Assembly: GCA_001443545.1 (NCBI GenBank)
Contig: LMAD01000018.1
Span: 1 to 46,550 of the forward strand
Source: Acidimicrobiaceae bacterium RAAP-2
GTDB lineage: Bacteria > Actinomycetota > Acidimicrobiia > Acidimicrobiales > RAAP-2
DNA length: 46,550 bases
Direction of reading: 5' to 3'
The notes under the pieces were generated by a model that ran no database searches, was not told where the DNA came from, and worked only from the letters and a program-made list of their open reading frames with translations. The first letter of the stretch is position 1; every line of letters starts with the position of its first letter. Positions 24,864 through 32,951 of the stretch are shown in pieces. Position numbers and translations under genes: made by a program.

Positions 24864-25450
24864 GCGCGAATCGGGTCGAAGCGTTTAGCGACGGCGTCTT
24901 GGCCATCGTGATCACCATCATGGTGCTGTCGCTACACCGACCACACGGCGCGACCTTCGGCGCCCTGCGCGAGACCACGCCCTCGCTCTTGGCCTACGCC
25001 CTGAGCTTCCTCTACGTGGGGATCTACTGGAACAACCACCATCACCTGCTCAAGACAGTCGACCGGGTGACGGGAACGTTGATGTGGTCGAACCTCAACC
25101 TCTTGTTCTGGCTCTCGCTCTTCCCCTTCACCACGGCGTGGATGTCCGAGAACAAGTTCGCGCCCGACACCGTGGCGACGTACGGGGTCGTCCTCGTCTT
25201 GGCCGCGCTGGCCTACTTCCTGCTCCAATCGGTCATCGTGGCGGCGCAGCGTCCCGACACCGGACTGCGTCATGCGTTGGGCAGCGACTGGAAAGCTCGA
25301 GTCTCCGTCGCGTCCTACACCGCTTCGATCCCCCTGGCCCTGTGGTGGCGCTGGGGATCGGTCCTGCTATTCGGCGCCATGGCCGTGCTCTGGCTGATTC
25401 CCGACCGACGGCTCGAGGCCTACCTCGCGCAGCGGACCGACCAACCGTGA
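24860..25450 (+). CDS. TMEM175/DUF1211-family membrane protein (putative K+ channel)
   Basis: The 196-residue protein carries the defining FSDGV motif in its first helix (RVEAFSDGVLAIVITIMVL) and about six hydrophobic helices. Bacterial TMEM175 proteins are tetrameric potassium-permeable channels without a classical selectivity filter. The GTG start overlaps the stop of the small upstream ORF. A YVGIYWNNHHHLLKTVDRV loop is typical of the family. Confidence 0.85.
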   Translation: MSANRVEAFSDGVLAIVITIMVLSLHRPHGATFGALRETTPSLLAYALSFLYVGIYWNNHHHLLKTVDRVTGTLMWSNLNLLFWLSLFPFTTAWMSENKFAPDTVATYGVVLVLAALAYFLLQSVIVAAQRPDTGLRHALGSDWKARVSVASYTASIPLALWWRWGSVLLFGAMAVLWLIPDRRLEAYLAQRTDQP

Positions 25451-25480
25451 CCGCGCCGTCTCCATCGGGTGGGCGCCACC

Positions 25481-25486
25481 TACACT
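25481..25486 (+). promoter_or_regulatory. -10 element TACACT before the secreted repeat protein gene
   Basis: TACACT is followed by seven bases and the GTG at 25494, with no Shine-Dalgarno. The same hexamer stands before the Lrp gene. A leaderless transcript is likely. Confidence 0.45.
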
Positions 25487-25493
25487 GCAAGCC

Positions 25494-26957
25494 GTGAAGT
25501 CAACGCTGTCGAACCTCCCTCGGCGCGCCCTCGTCGCGCTCGTGATCGTCACTCCGTTCGCCTGGTCCGCTCCGGTTGGCGCGGTGGCCGCACCGACGTG
25601 GCAGCGTGCGAGCGCCGCCGCGTTGCCCTCGGGAGCAAGGGGCCTCTACCAGGGCTATTTGCCGACCCTCGCCTGTCCCTCGACCGGTGATTGTGTCGCG
25701 GCCGGGGTCTACAACGACCACGCCAACGTGCCACAGGGCCTCGTACTCACCGAGGTCCACGGAAGTTGGACGGCCCCGCTGACGATCACGCCACCCCGCG
25801 ACGCCGCGACCGTCGCGGCCACAACGCCCAACAGCGTTGCCTGCGGGTCGGTGGGGAACTGTACCGTCGTCGGCACGTACCAGTTGGCGAGCGGGGACAC
25901 GCAGTCCTTCGTCGACGACGAGGTGGCCGGCCACTGGCGGCCCGCGATCCGCGTCGGGTTGCCGAGTAACGCCCTCGTGAAGGGCCAGAACGCGCAGTTG
26001 CGCGCCATCTCGTGTCCCTCGACCGGCAGCTGCAGCGCGATCGGGACCTACTTCACCAACGCGGCGACGCCGATTCTCGCCGGATTCGCGATCGGCGAGA
26101 CCCACGGAACGTGGGGTCCGGCCCAGGTGCTCGCGACGCCCTCCAGCGCCAACGTGAACCCATTCCCGACCCTCGCCCAAGTGGCGTGCGCTTCGCCGGG
26201 CAGCTGCAGCGCGATCGGGGCCTTCGTGGACAGTCAGAACGTCCAGCGCGCCGTCGTCTTCACCGAACGGGGCGGTCTCTGGGGTCAGGGCCAGACCGTC
26301 GCGCCGCCGGCGAACGCGAGCCTCTACGCGCACGTGACATTGAGCGCGCTGGCCTGCGCCCCGACCGGTCCGTGCACGGCCGTCGGTACCTACTACGACC
26401 ACGGCGGCGCGACGCAGGTCTTCGCGACCACCAACGCGGGGGGATCGTGGTCGACTGGGCGACCGGTCTCGATGCCCGCGAACGCCGCGGCGAATCCCAA
26501 AGCCTTCTTCTACGGTTTCCAAGACGTCGCGTGCGCGACGGCGACCACCTGCAGCGCCGGTGGCCAGTACCGCAGCCGCGGTGGTCTCTACCAGGGATTC
26601 ATCGCCGATGAGGTGAACGGCGTCTGGCGCACGGCCACGGAACTCGCCCTGCCATCGGGCACCGAGGCGGGCAAGAACGGGGGCGTCGTGGCGATGTCCT
26701 GCGTCAGTGCTGGCAACTGCCGCGCCGGCGCCGCCTACCTCGACGGCGCCGGGCGATACCAGGCGCTCGTGGTCAGCCAGGTGAACGGCGCGTGGGAGCC
26801 CGGTTCGCGGATCGTGCTCCCGGGCGGCGCGTCGAGCGTCGGCGTCGCCGGCGGGGTGTACGCACTCATCTGCCACCAGGACAACCGGTGCACCGCGACG
26901 GGAAGCTACCTCGCCACCAGCACCGCCTACCGGGGGTTCACCGTCGAAACCAACTGA
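25494..26957 (+). CDS. Secreted eight-repeat protein with a cysteine pair per repeat
   Basis: The 487-residue protein has a signal peptide (KSTLSNLPRRALVALVIV to about residue 32). It is followed by eight copies of a roughly 55-residue unit. Each unit contains a core of the form hhxCxxxxxCxxxGxY, for example LACPSTGDCVAAGVY, ISCPSTGSCSAIGTY and LICHQDNRCTATGSY. A second conserved part reads GxW with a following P. The periodicity and the small-residue/aromatic pattern suggest a beta-propeller with one disulfide per blade, outside the cell. I know of no function; similar Cys-pair repeat proteins are common in actinobacterial secretomes. Confidence 0.75.
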   Translation: MKSTLSNLPRRALVALVIVTPFAWSAPVGAVAAPTWQRASAAALPSGARGLYQGYLPTLACPSTGDCVAAGVYNDHANVPQGLVLTEVHGSWTAPLTITPPRDAATVAATTPNSVACGSVGNCTVVGTYQLASGDTQSFVDDEVAGHWRPAIRVGLPSNALVKGQNAQLRAISCPSTGSCSAIGTYFTNAATPILAGFAIGETHGTWGPAQVLATPSSANVNPFPTLAQVACASPGSCSAIGAFVDSQNVQRAVVFTERGGLWGQGQTVAPPANASLYAHVTLSALACAPTGPCTAVGTYYDHGGATQVFATTNAGGSWSTGRPVSMPANAAANPKAFFYGFQDVACATATTCSAGGQYRSRGGLYQGFIADEVNGVWRTATELALPSGTEAGKNGGVVAMSCVSAGNCRAGAAYLDGAGRYQALVVSQVNGAWEPGSRIVLPGGASSVGVAGGVYALICHQDNRCTATGSYLATSTAYRGFTVETN

Positions 26958-27022
26958 CCAAGGTTCATCTCGGGGCCACGTCGCGGTCTCGTGACCTTCA
27001 CCTTCCGATAACCCGCCGTCCC

Positions 27023-27034
27023 TACCGTGGTCCC
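27023..27034 (+). promoter_or_regulatory. Leaderless-type -10 (TACCGT) before the leader ORF
   Basis: TACCGT (27023-27028) plus six bases leads to GTG at 27035. This is the start of a 23-codon frame coupled to the response regulator gene, rather than the start of the regulator itself. Confidence 0.45.
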
Positions 27035-27106
27035 GTGGCCACCCGCGACGATCGCTCTCCCTCGAACCCTTGGCGGGGTGGCCGCACCTCGAAGCGGTCG
27101 TGGTGA
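27035..27106 (+). CDS. Possible 23-residue leader peptide of the response regulator
   Basis: GTG at 27035, placed exactly six bases after TACCGT, opens a 23-residue frame ending KRSW. Its TGA overlaps the regulator GTG at 27103 (GTGA). The peptide is strongly basic. A leaderless leader coupled to a regulator could tune its translation. The alternative is that transcription begins here by chance spacing and the regulator uses its own signals. Confidence 0.4.
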   Translation: MATRDDRSPSNPWRGGRTSKRSW

Positions 27107-27801
27107 CGAGTCCCGACCCACGCCCCGTGGTCCTCGTCGTCGAAGATGAACCGAGCTACCACGACGCCCTCAACGTCGGTCTCACCGTCGAGGGGTTCGC
27201 GGTGGTCGGCGCTACAACGATTGCCCGGGCCCGTGACGTCATGGCCCGTTCCAAACCGAGCATCGTCCTGCTCGACGTCATGCTCCCCGATGGCTCGGGC
27301 CTCGACTACTGCCGCGAGATCCACGACACCATTCGCACGCCCGTGATCATGGTCTCGGCGCGCACCAGCGAGGTCGACGTCGTCCTCGGGCTCGAGATCG
27401 GGGCGGCCGACTACGTCACGAAGCCCTACCGCTTGCGCGAACTCGTCGCTCGAATGCGCGCCGTCCTTCGTCGGCCCCAGGGTCTGACCCCACCGTCGGA
27501 CGCGCTCATCACGGTCGGCAACATCCACGTCGACCTCGTGCGACGTTCGGTCCTCAAGCGATTGGCGCTGGTCGAATTGAGCCGCAAGGAGTTCGACCTG
27601 CTCGCGCTCCTCGCCGGTCACCGCGGTCAGGTCGTGACGCGCGAGCAGTGTCTCGACACGCTCTGGTGGGGGCTCGACCTCGCCGACACCCGGACCCTCG
27701 ACACCCACGTGAAGCGCCTCCGTCAAAAGATCGAGGACGATCCGCCCCACCCCCGCCACCTGATCACGATTCGCGGCGTGGGCTTCCGCCTCGACGCGTG
27801 A
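27103..27801 (+). CDS. OmpR/PhoB-family response regulator
   Basis: The 232-residue regulator has a receiver domain with the acidic pair in VVEDEP, phospho-acceptor D58 in LLDVMLPDG, the SART switch region and lysine in DYVTKPYRLREL. A winged-helix DNA-binding domain follows (DTRTLDTHVKRLRQK). No histidine kinase lies next to it, so it is an orphan here. Starts at 27100 and 27103 are both GTG; 27103 is chosen because it overlaps the leader stop. The bcp gene follows 20 bases after the stop with its own signals. Confidence 0.9.
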   Translation: MTSPDPRPVVLVVEDEPSYHDALNVGLTVEGFAVVGATTIARARDVMARSKPSIVLLDVMLPDGSGLDYCREIHDTIRTPVIMVSARTSEVDVVLGLEIGAADYVTKPYRLRELVARMRAVLRRPQGLTPPSDALITVGNIHVDLVRRSVLKRLALVELSRKEFDLLALLAGHRGQVVTREQCLDTLWWGLDLADTRTLDTHVKRLRQKIEDDPPHPRHLITIRGVGFRLDA

Positions 27802-27809
27802 TTCACCGG

Positions 27810-27821
27810 TAGGTTCAAACC
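27810..27821 (+). promoter_or_regulatory. Leaderless-type -10 (TAGGTT) before bcp
   Basis: TAGGTT (27810-27815) is followed by six bases and the ATG at 27822. No Shine-Dalgarno is present, so bcp probably has its own leaderless mRNA even though the regulator stop is only 20 bases upstream. Confidence 0.5.
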
Positions 27822-28274
27822 ATGCAACCCGGAGACCTCGCACCCGACTTCACCCTCGTCGACCAGCACGGCGTGACCCAGTCCCTCGACGAACTCGTCA
27901 CCCACGGGCCGGTCGTGCTCTTCTTCTACCCGGCGGCCATGACCAAGGGCTGCACGAAGGAAAGCTGTCACTTCCGAGATCTCGGCGCGGACTTCGCCGC
28001 GGCGAACGCGCAACGAATCGGCATCTCGATGGACGATGTCGCCAAGCAAGCTGCCTTCGGCGCCGCGAACGACCTCGACTACCCACTGCTCGCCGACGTC
28101 GGTGGCTCGGTCGCCAAGGCGTACGGCGTCAAGCGGTCGCTCGACGCGCTACGCGTGAAACGCACCACCTTCGTCATCGGCGCTGACCGACGAGTCATCG
28201 AAATCATCGCGAGTGAGATGAACATGGCGGTCCACGCCGACCGCGCCCTCGCGGCCGTTCGCGCGCTGGGTTGA
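27822..28274 (+). CDS. bcp: Thiol peroxidase of the Bcp/PrxQ type
   Basis: The 150-residue peroxiredoxin reduces hydroperoxides with thioredoxin-type donors in the cytoplasm. Peroxidatic C44 and resolving C49 lie in AMTKGCTKESC, the five-residue spacing typical of Bcp/PrxQ. FFYPAAM precedes them. The length is normal. It converges on the E2 gene with one base between the stops. Confidence 0.92.
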   Translation: MQPGDLAPDFTLVDQHGVTQSLDELVTHGPVVLFFYPAAMTKGCTKESCHFRDLGADFAAANAQRIGISMDDVAKQAAFGAANDLDYPLLADVGGSVAKAYGVKRSLDALRVKRTTFVIGADRRVIEIIASEMNMAVHADRALAAVRALG

Positions 28275-28275
28275 C

Positions 28276-29631
28276 TCAGCCGCCGATGATCGAGGCGGCC
28301 GGGTCCGTGAGAAACCGGCCGACGTGCGCGATGGCGGCCGAGGCCAGCGCCCCGTCAATCTGACGATGGTCGAAGGACATCGATAGATCGACCGTGTGCC
28401 GAGCCACGACGTCGTCGCCGACGACCCACGGTCGTCGGGCGACCTGACCGACCGCGATGATGGCCCCGGTACCAGGCGGCAGAATCGGCATGGCCCCGTC
28501 GACGGCGAAGGGGCCGACGTTGGTGATCGCGAGCGTCGTGTGCAACATGGCCTCGGGCGTCGTGGTCCCGGCTCGCGCCGTGTCGACGAGACCGTTCAGG
28601 GCCACCGCCATGCCCCGCAGGTCGAGGGTGTCCGCACCCTTGATGTTGGGCACGATCAACCCGCGAGCGGTATTGGCGGCGATGCCGAGATTGACCCGTC
28701 GACGCACCACTACTTCTTGGGCCGAGGCGTCGAAACTTGAATTGAGGCCCGGGAAGTGACGCGCGGCGTCACAGACCGCGAGGGCGACGATCGTCAACGG
28801 TGACAGGCGGACTCCCGCCAGCGCGGGACGGTCCCGGAGCCCCTCGAGCAATTCGACGGTCCCGGTCGCGTCCACTCGAACCCAGACCGCGGCGTGCGGT
28901 GCCCCGAAGGCGCTCTGAACCATGGCGTCGGCCATCGAGCGCAGGACCCCACGGACCGGAATCCGCTCCTCGAGCGGACCGGTCGACCACGATTCGATCT
29001 CTCGTCCGACGAATCGCGTCGTCGACGGTTCGCTCGCCGCGGCCGGTCGGTTCGTCGGCGCCGACGCGGGGCCGGCGAGTGCCCGTTCGACGTCGTCACG
29101 GGTGATCACACCATCGCGCCCGGTACCCCGTACAGTCGCCAGATCAACGCCGTGTTGTTTCGCGTAGAGCCGAACCGGCGGCGTCGATCGCGGCGAGCGG
29201 CTCGGATCGCTCGCGACTGGGACCGGGGCCACCGGCGCTTCGGACGGACGCCGGCGGCGGCGGGTGACGGCGCCGTCGTCCTCGGCGACGCCGTAGCCCA
29301 CCAGGACCGGGGTGCGGCCGGCCCCGACCGACGTCGGCGCGTCGGCGGCGGGTGCCGGCGCGCTGGAAGTCGCGGCCGGCGGTGCATCGACGTCGGTCTC
29401 GATAACGACCAACGGGGCCCCGACGGCCATGACGTCGCCGACGGCGCCGTGCAGCGCCGTCACCGTTCCCGCGTAGGGGCTCGGCAGCTCGACGGTGGCC
29501 TTGGCCGTCTCGATATCGACGAGTGGCTGGTTCAGGGTCACGACGTCACCGACGGCGACCTTCCACGCGACGATCTCGGCTTCGACGAGACCCTCACCGA
29601 CGTCGGGTAGGAGAAAGGTAGCTTCGCTCAC
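28276..29631 (-). CDS. 2-oxoacid dehydrogenase E2 (dihydrolipoyl acyltransferase)
   Basis: The 451-residue E2 has one lipoyl domain (lipoyl lysine K44 in DIETAKATVEL), a Pro/Ala linker, a peripheral subunit-binding domain (RLYAKQHGVDLATVRGTGRD) and a catalytic acyltransferase domain ending with SFDHRQIDGALAS, the DHRxxDG active site. It transfers the acyl group from E1 to CoA. The GTG start overlaps the E1-beta stop (GTGA). Branched-chain or pyruvate/acetoin specificity cannot be settled from this; the E1 sequences favour the branched-chain type. Confidence 0.92.
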   Translation of the reverse strand: MSEATFLLPDVGEGLVEAEIVAWKVAVGDVVTLNQPLVDIETAKATVELPSPYAGTVTALHGAVGDVMAVGAPLVVIETDVDAPPAATSSAPAPAADAPTSVGAGRTPVLVGYGVAEDDGAVTRRRRRPSEAPVAPVPVASDPSRSPRSTPPVRLYAKQHGVDLATVRGTGRDGVITRDDVERALAGPASAPTNRPAAASEPSTTRFVGREIESWSTGPLEERIPVRGVLRSMADAMVQSAFGAPHAAVWVRVDATGTVELLEGLRDRPALAGVRLSPLTIVALAVCDAARHFPGLNSSFDASAQEVVVRRRVNLGIAANTARGLIVPNIKGADTLDLRGMAVALNGLVDTARAGTTTPEAMLHTTLAITNVGPFAVDGAMPILPPGTGAIIAVGQVARRPWVVGDDVVARHTVDLSMSFDHRQIDGALASAAIAHVGRFLTDPAASIIGG

Positions 29632-30614
29632 TGGTCATATCCCATCACTCGGTCGATCGCGTCGAGGACGCGGTCGACGCTCGGACGATAGGCGTCCTCG
29701 ATACGCGATGGCGGGTACGGCACGTGGTAGGCGCTCACCCGGGTTCCGGGGGCGCGCAGCGAGTAGAAGCAACGTTCGCTGAGCGCAGCCACGATCTCGG
29801 AGCCGACCGAAGCGGTCGGCGGCGCTTCCTGCACGACCACGAGTCGCCCCGTCTTCTCCACCGAGGCGGCCATCGTGTCGAGGTCGAGTGGCGAGAGACT
29901 GCGCGCGTCGATCACTTCGAGCGAGACGCCCTCGTCGGCCGCGACCTCGGCGGCGCGTAGCGCCGTCTTGACCATCGAGCCGTAGGCCACGACCGTCACG
30001 TCGGTACCGGCCCGACGAACGATGGCGTCGAACAGCCCGTACGGGGGCTGATCGAGCTCGACTTCGCCCTTCTCCCAGTAGCGGCTCTTGGGTTCACAGA
30101 AGATGATCGGGTCGTCGTGCTCGACGGCTTGTTGGATCATCCAGTACGCGTCGTTCGGCGTCGAGCAGACCACCACCCGAAGGCCGGCCGTGTGCGCGAA
30201 GTAGGCCTCGGGGCTCTCCGAGTGGTGCTCGATCGCGCCGATCCCGCCCTGGAAGGGGAGTCGGATGACCAGCCCCATGGTGTAGACGCCCTCGGATCGC
30301 TTGTGGAGTTTGGCCACCTGGGACACGATCTGGTCGAACGCCGGGTAGACGAACCCGTCGAACTGGATCTCGACCACGGTCCGGTACCCACGAATGGCCA
30401 GTCCGACCGAGGTCCCCACGATCGCCGACTCGGCCAGCGGGGCGTCGATGACGCGGTCCTCACCGAAGTCCTTCTGCAGGCCGTCGGTGATGCGAAAGAC
30501 GCCGCCCAACTTGCCGATGTCCTCACCCATCAACAGGACCCGGCGGTCCTTCTCCATCGCTCGCCGGAGTCCCTCATTGAGGGCCTTGGCCATGGTCATG
30601 GACTTGTTGGTCAT
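29628..30614 (-). CDS. 2-oxoacid dehydrogenase E1 component, beta subunit
   Basis: The 328-residue beta subunit has the transketolase pyrimidine-binding domain (MGEDIGKLGGVFRITDGL, DAPLAESAIVGTSVGLA, IQFDGFVYPAFDQI) and a C-terminal transketolase domain. It completes the TPP site with the alpha subunit. It overlaps E1-alpha by one base (TGATG) and E2 by four bases, so the three genes form one operon in the order alpha, beta, E2. Confidence 0.93.
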   Translation of the reverse strand: MTNKSMTMAKALNEGLRRAMEKDRRVLLMGEDIGKLGGVFRITDGLQKDFGEDRVIDAPLAESAIVGTSVGLAIRGYRTVVEIQFDGFVYPAFDQIVSQVAKLHKRSEGVYTMGLVIRLPFQGGIGAIEHHSESPEAYFAHTAGLRVVVCSTPNDAYWMIQQAVEHDDPIIFCEPKSRYWEKGEVELDQPPYGLFDAIVRRAGTDVTVVAYGSMVKTALRAAEVAADEGVSLEVIDARSLSPLDLDTMAASVEKTGRLVVVQEAPPTASVGSEIVAALSERCFYSLRAPGTRVSAYHVPYPPSRIEDAYRPSVDRVLDAIDRVMGYDQ

Positions 30615-31678
30615 CAGTGACCCCCACCACTCTGTGAGTCGATCATCTCGCGCCGTCCGGCTTCGACGAGCGGGTGCGGTTCAGCGTAGACGTGATCGAA
30701 CATGGTCGTCGGATCGGGCGCGTCCATCGCGAGGACGTCCTCGCGCAGTTGCAGCGCCAGGGCCTCGGCCTCGGCGGCCACCTCGTCGAAGGTCACCTTG
30801 TGAATCCCGAACTCGCGCGCGAGCAGCGCCTTCACCCGTTCGATCGGGTCGCGGTGGCGCCACACTTCGACCTCGGCGTCGACCCGGTATCGCGTCGGGT
30901 CGTCCGAGGTGGTGTGGGCCCCCATCCGGTAGGTGTACGCCTCGATGAGGGTCGGCCCACCGCCACTACGGGCGTTGTCGAGCGCCCGCTTGGCCACCTC
31001 GTACATCGCCAGCACGTCGTTCCCGTCGACGCGCACCCCGGGGAAACCGAAGCCGTGGGCCCGGTGGTACAGCGGGATCTTGGTCTGTAACGACGTCGGC
31101 TCGGAGATCGCCCACTGGTTGTTCTGCAACACGAAGACCACGGGCGCGTTGAACGACGCCGCCCAGACGAAGGATTCGAGCACGTCACCCTGGCTGGAGG
31201 CGCCGTCGCCGAAGAAGGTCATGACGGCCTCTTGGGCCCCGTCGCGCTGGATGCCCATCGCGTAGCCCACGGCGTGCAGGGTCTGGTCGCCGAGGACGAC
31301 CATGGGTAGCGAGTGCCGATACCGTTGCGGGTCCCAGCCACCGGTCGTCGTCGCGCGAAAGATGCGCAACATGTCCTTCGGCGGCACCCCCCGGGTCCAC
31401 GCGACCCCGTGCTCGCGGTAGCTCGGGAAGGTGAAGTCCATGGGCGCCAACGCCCGGCCGGCCCCGATCTGGGCGGCCTCTTGACCCTGCAGCGGCGCCC
31501 ATAACGCCAGTTGACCCTGACGTTGGAGTGACGTCGACTCGTTGCAGAGCCGTCGCACGATCACCATGTCTCGGTAGAAACCAAGAATCTCGTCTCGCCC
31601 CAGGTCGCTGCCGTACTCGGGGTGGGGGATCCGCTCGCCCTCGGGGGTGAGCAGTTGAATTAGCTCGTCACCGATCAT
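30614..31678 (-). CDS. 2-oxoacid dehydrogenase E1 component, alpha subunit
   Basis: The 354-residue alpha subunit has the thiamine diphosphate motif GDGASSQGDVLESFVWAA closing with NNQWAIS, and the active-site loop YRMGAHTTSDDPTRYR typical of branched-chain E1-alpha. It decarboxylates the 2-oxoacid and passes the acyl group to E2. The ATG at 31678 has an AAGGAGAG Shine-Dalgarno; the open frame from 31831 is antisense to the MFS gene. No E3 (lipoamide dehydrogenase) gene is in the window. The HSD10-like dehydrogenase at 34.1 kb would fit isoleucine breakdown. Confidence 0.92.
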   Translation of the reverse strand: MIGDELIQLLTPEGERIPHPEYGSDLGRDEILGFYRDMVIVRRLCNESTSLQRQGQLALWAPLQGQEAAQIGAGRALAPMDFTFPSYREHGVAWTRGVPPKDMLRIFRATTTGGWDPQRYRHSLPMVVLGDQTLHAVGYAMGIQRDGAQEAVMTFFGDGASSQGDVLESFVWAASFNAPVVFVLQNNQWAISEPTSLQTKIPLYHRAHGFGFPGVRVDGNDVLAMYEVAKRALDNARSGGGPTLIEAYTYRMGAHTTSDDPTRYRVDAEVEVWRHRDPIERVKALLAREFGIHKVTFDEVAAEAEALALQLREDVLAMDAPDPTTMFDHVYAEPHPLVEAGRREMIDSQSGGGH

Positions 31679-31718
31679 TGACTCTCCTTCAGCCCGGCCC
31701 TTCGCAACCATAGTCCCG

Positions 31719-31730
31719 TACCATAAATGG
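31719..31730 (+). promoter_or_regulatory. Leaderless-type -10 (TACCAT) before the MFS gene
   Basis: TACCAT (31719-31724) is followed by six bases and the ATG at 31731, with no Shine-Dalgarno. The whole divergent gap to the E1-alpha gene is 52 bases, so the E1-alpha promoter must overlap this region or lie within the MFS gene. Confidence 0.5.
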
Positions 31731-32951
31731 ATGCCTCGGCTCTTGGTGGACATCGGACCACTTCGACGGCACCGGGACTTCCGATTGCTCGTCGCGGGCC
31801 AACTCGTCTCGTTGTTCGGCAGTAGCCTCACCGTCGTCGCCGTCCCGTACCAGGTCTACCGCGAGACCCATTCGAGCCTCTGGGTGGGGATCGCGAGCCT
31901 GCTCCAACTCCCCCCGCTGATCGCCGGGTCGCTCTGGGGCGGGGCCTTCGGTGATCGATACGACCGCCGCACACTCTTCGTGCTCAGCTCGGTGGTGCTC
32001 GGTGTGTTGAGCGTCGTGCTCGCGCTCAACGCGAGCACGTCGCGCAGCCACTTCGCGTCGTTGCTCGTACTCGCGGCGCTGGCGGCCGGCGCCGGTGGCT
32101 TCGCTGGGCCGATTCGCACCGCGACCATTCCGCTCCTCGTCGAGACCGACGAGCTCGTCTCGGCTTACTCCATCAATCAGGTCATCGTGAACACCGCGGG
32201 AATCGTCGGCGCCGCCATCGCCGGGGTGCTGCTCGCCGCCGTGGGGCTCGCGTCGTGCTACTGGATCGACGCGACGACCTTCGCGGTCCTCGCGCTCGCC
32301 ACCTCGTTCATGGCGCCGATCCCGCCGAGCGGCCAGCACGACGGGGTGGCCGTGCTGCGCGCGATCCGCGACGGCTTCCGGTACGTCCGTAGTAACCCGA
32401 CGGCCCAGGCGGTCTACCTCGTCGACCTCAACGCCATGGTGTTCGGCCTGCCACGGGCCCTCTTCCCGGCGGTGGCGCTCACGATCTACCACGGCGGGCC
32501 GCGGGTGCTCGGCCTGCTCTACGCCGCTCCGGGCGCCGGGGCGTTGGCGATGGCCCTGGTGACCGGCTGGATCGCCCGAGTCCATCGCCGGGGTCGACTG
32601 GTCGTGCTCGTCGTCATGGCGTGGGGTGGCGCCATGGCGGTCTTCGGCCTCGTCCACGTGGCCTGGGTCGGACTGGCCTGCCTGGGAATCGCCGGGGCCA
32701 CCGACGTCATCTCGACGGTGCTTCGCAACACCATCCTCCAGGGCGCCATCACCGACGAGTACCGCAGTCGTGTCTCGGCCATCCAGCTCGCGGTCGTCAC
32801 CGGCGGCCCGCGTCTGGGCGACCTCGAATCGGGCGCGGTGGCGAGCCTGGTCTCCACGGAGTTCTCCGTCGTCTCGGGGGGCTTCGCCTGCATCGCCGGG
32901 GCCTGGTTACTCGTGCGCTGGCGGCGGTCCTTCTGGCACGACTGGACGTGA
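31731..32951 (+). CDS. MFS exporter of the EntS/MFS_3 type
   Basis: The 406-residue protein has about twelve helices. It opens RHRDFRLLVAGQLVSLFGSS and continues with AVPYQVYRETHSSLWVGI, then the loop motif GGAFGDRYDRRTLF, all typical of the MFS_3 group that includes enterobactin exporters and macrolide efflux pumps. It is divergent from the 2-oxoacid dehydrogenase operon. Its last 45 bases overlap the end of rlmN on the other strand. Substrate unknown. Confidence 0.88.
   Translation: MPRLLVDIGPLRRHRDFRLLVAGQLVSLFGSSLTVVAVPYQVYRETHSSLWVGIASLLQLPPLIAGSLWGGAFGDRYDRRTLFVLSSVVLGVLSVVLALNASTSRSHFASLLVLAALAAGAGGFAGPIRTATIPLLVETDELVSAYSINQVIVNTAGIVGAAIAGVLLAAVGLASCYWIDATTFAVLALATSFMAPIPPSGQHDGVAVLRAIRDGFRYVRSNPTAQAVYLVDLNAMVFGLPRALFPAVALTIYHGGPRVLGLLYAAPGAGALAMALVTGWIARVHRRGRLVVLVVMAWGGAMAVFGLVHVAWVGLACLGIAGATDVISTVLRNTILQGAITDEYRSRVSAIQLAVVTGGPRLGDLESGAVASLVSTEFSVVSGGFACIAGAWLLVRWRRSFWHDWT

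Noticed and set aside
25494..26957. A DNA-level repeat array or CRISPR-like structure over the repeat protein.
   Set aside because: The periodicity is in the protein; the DNA copies are diverged and have no identical direct repeats.
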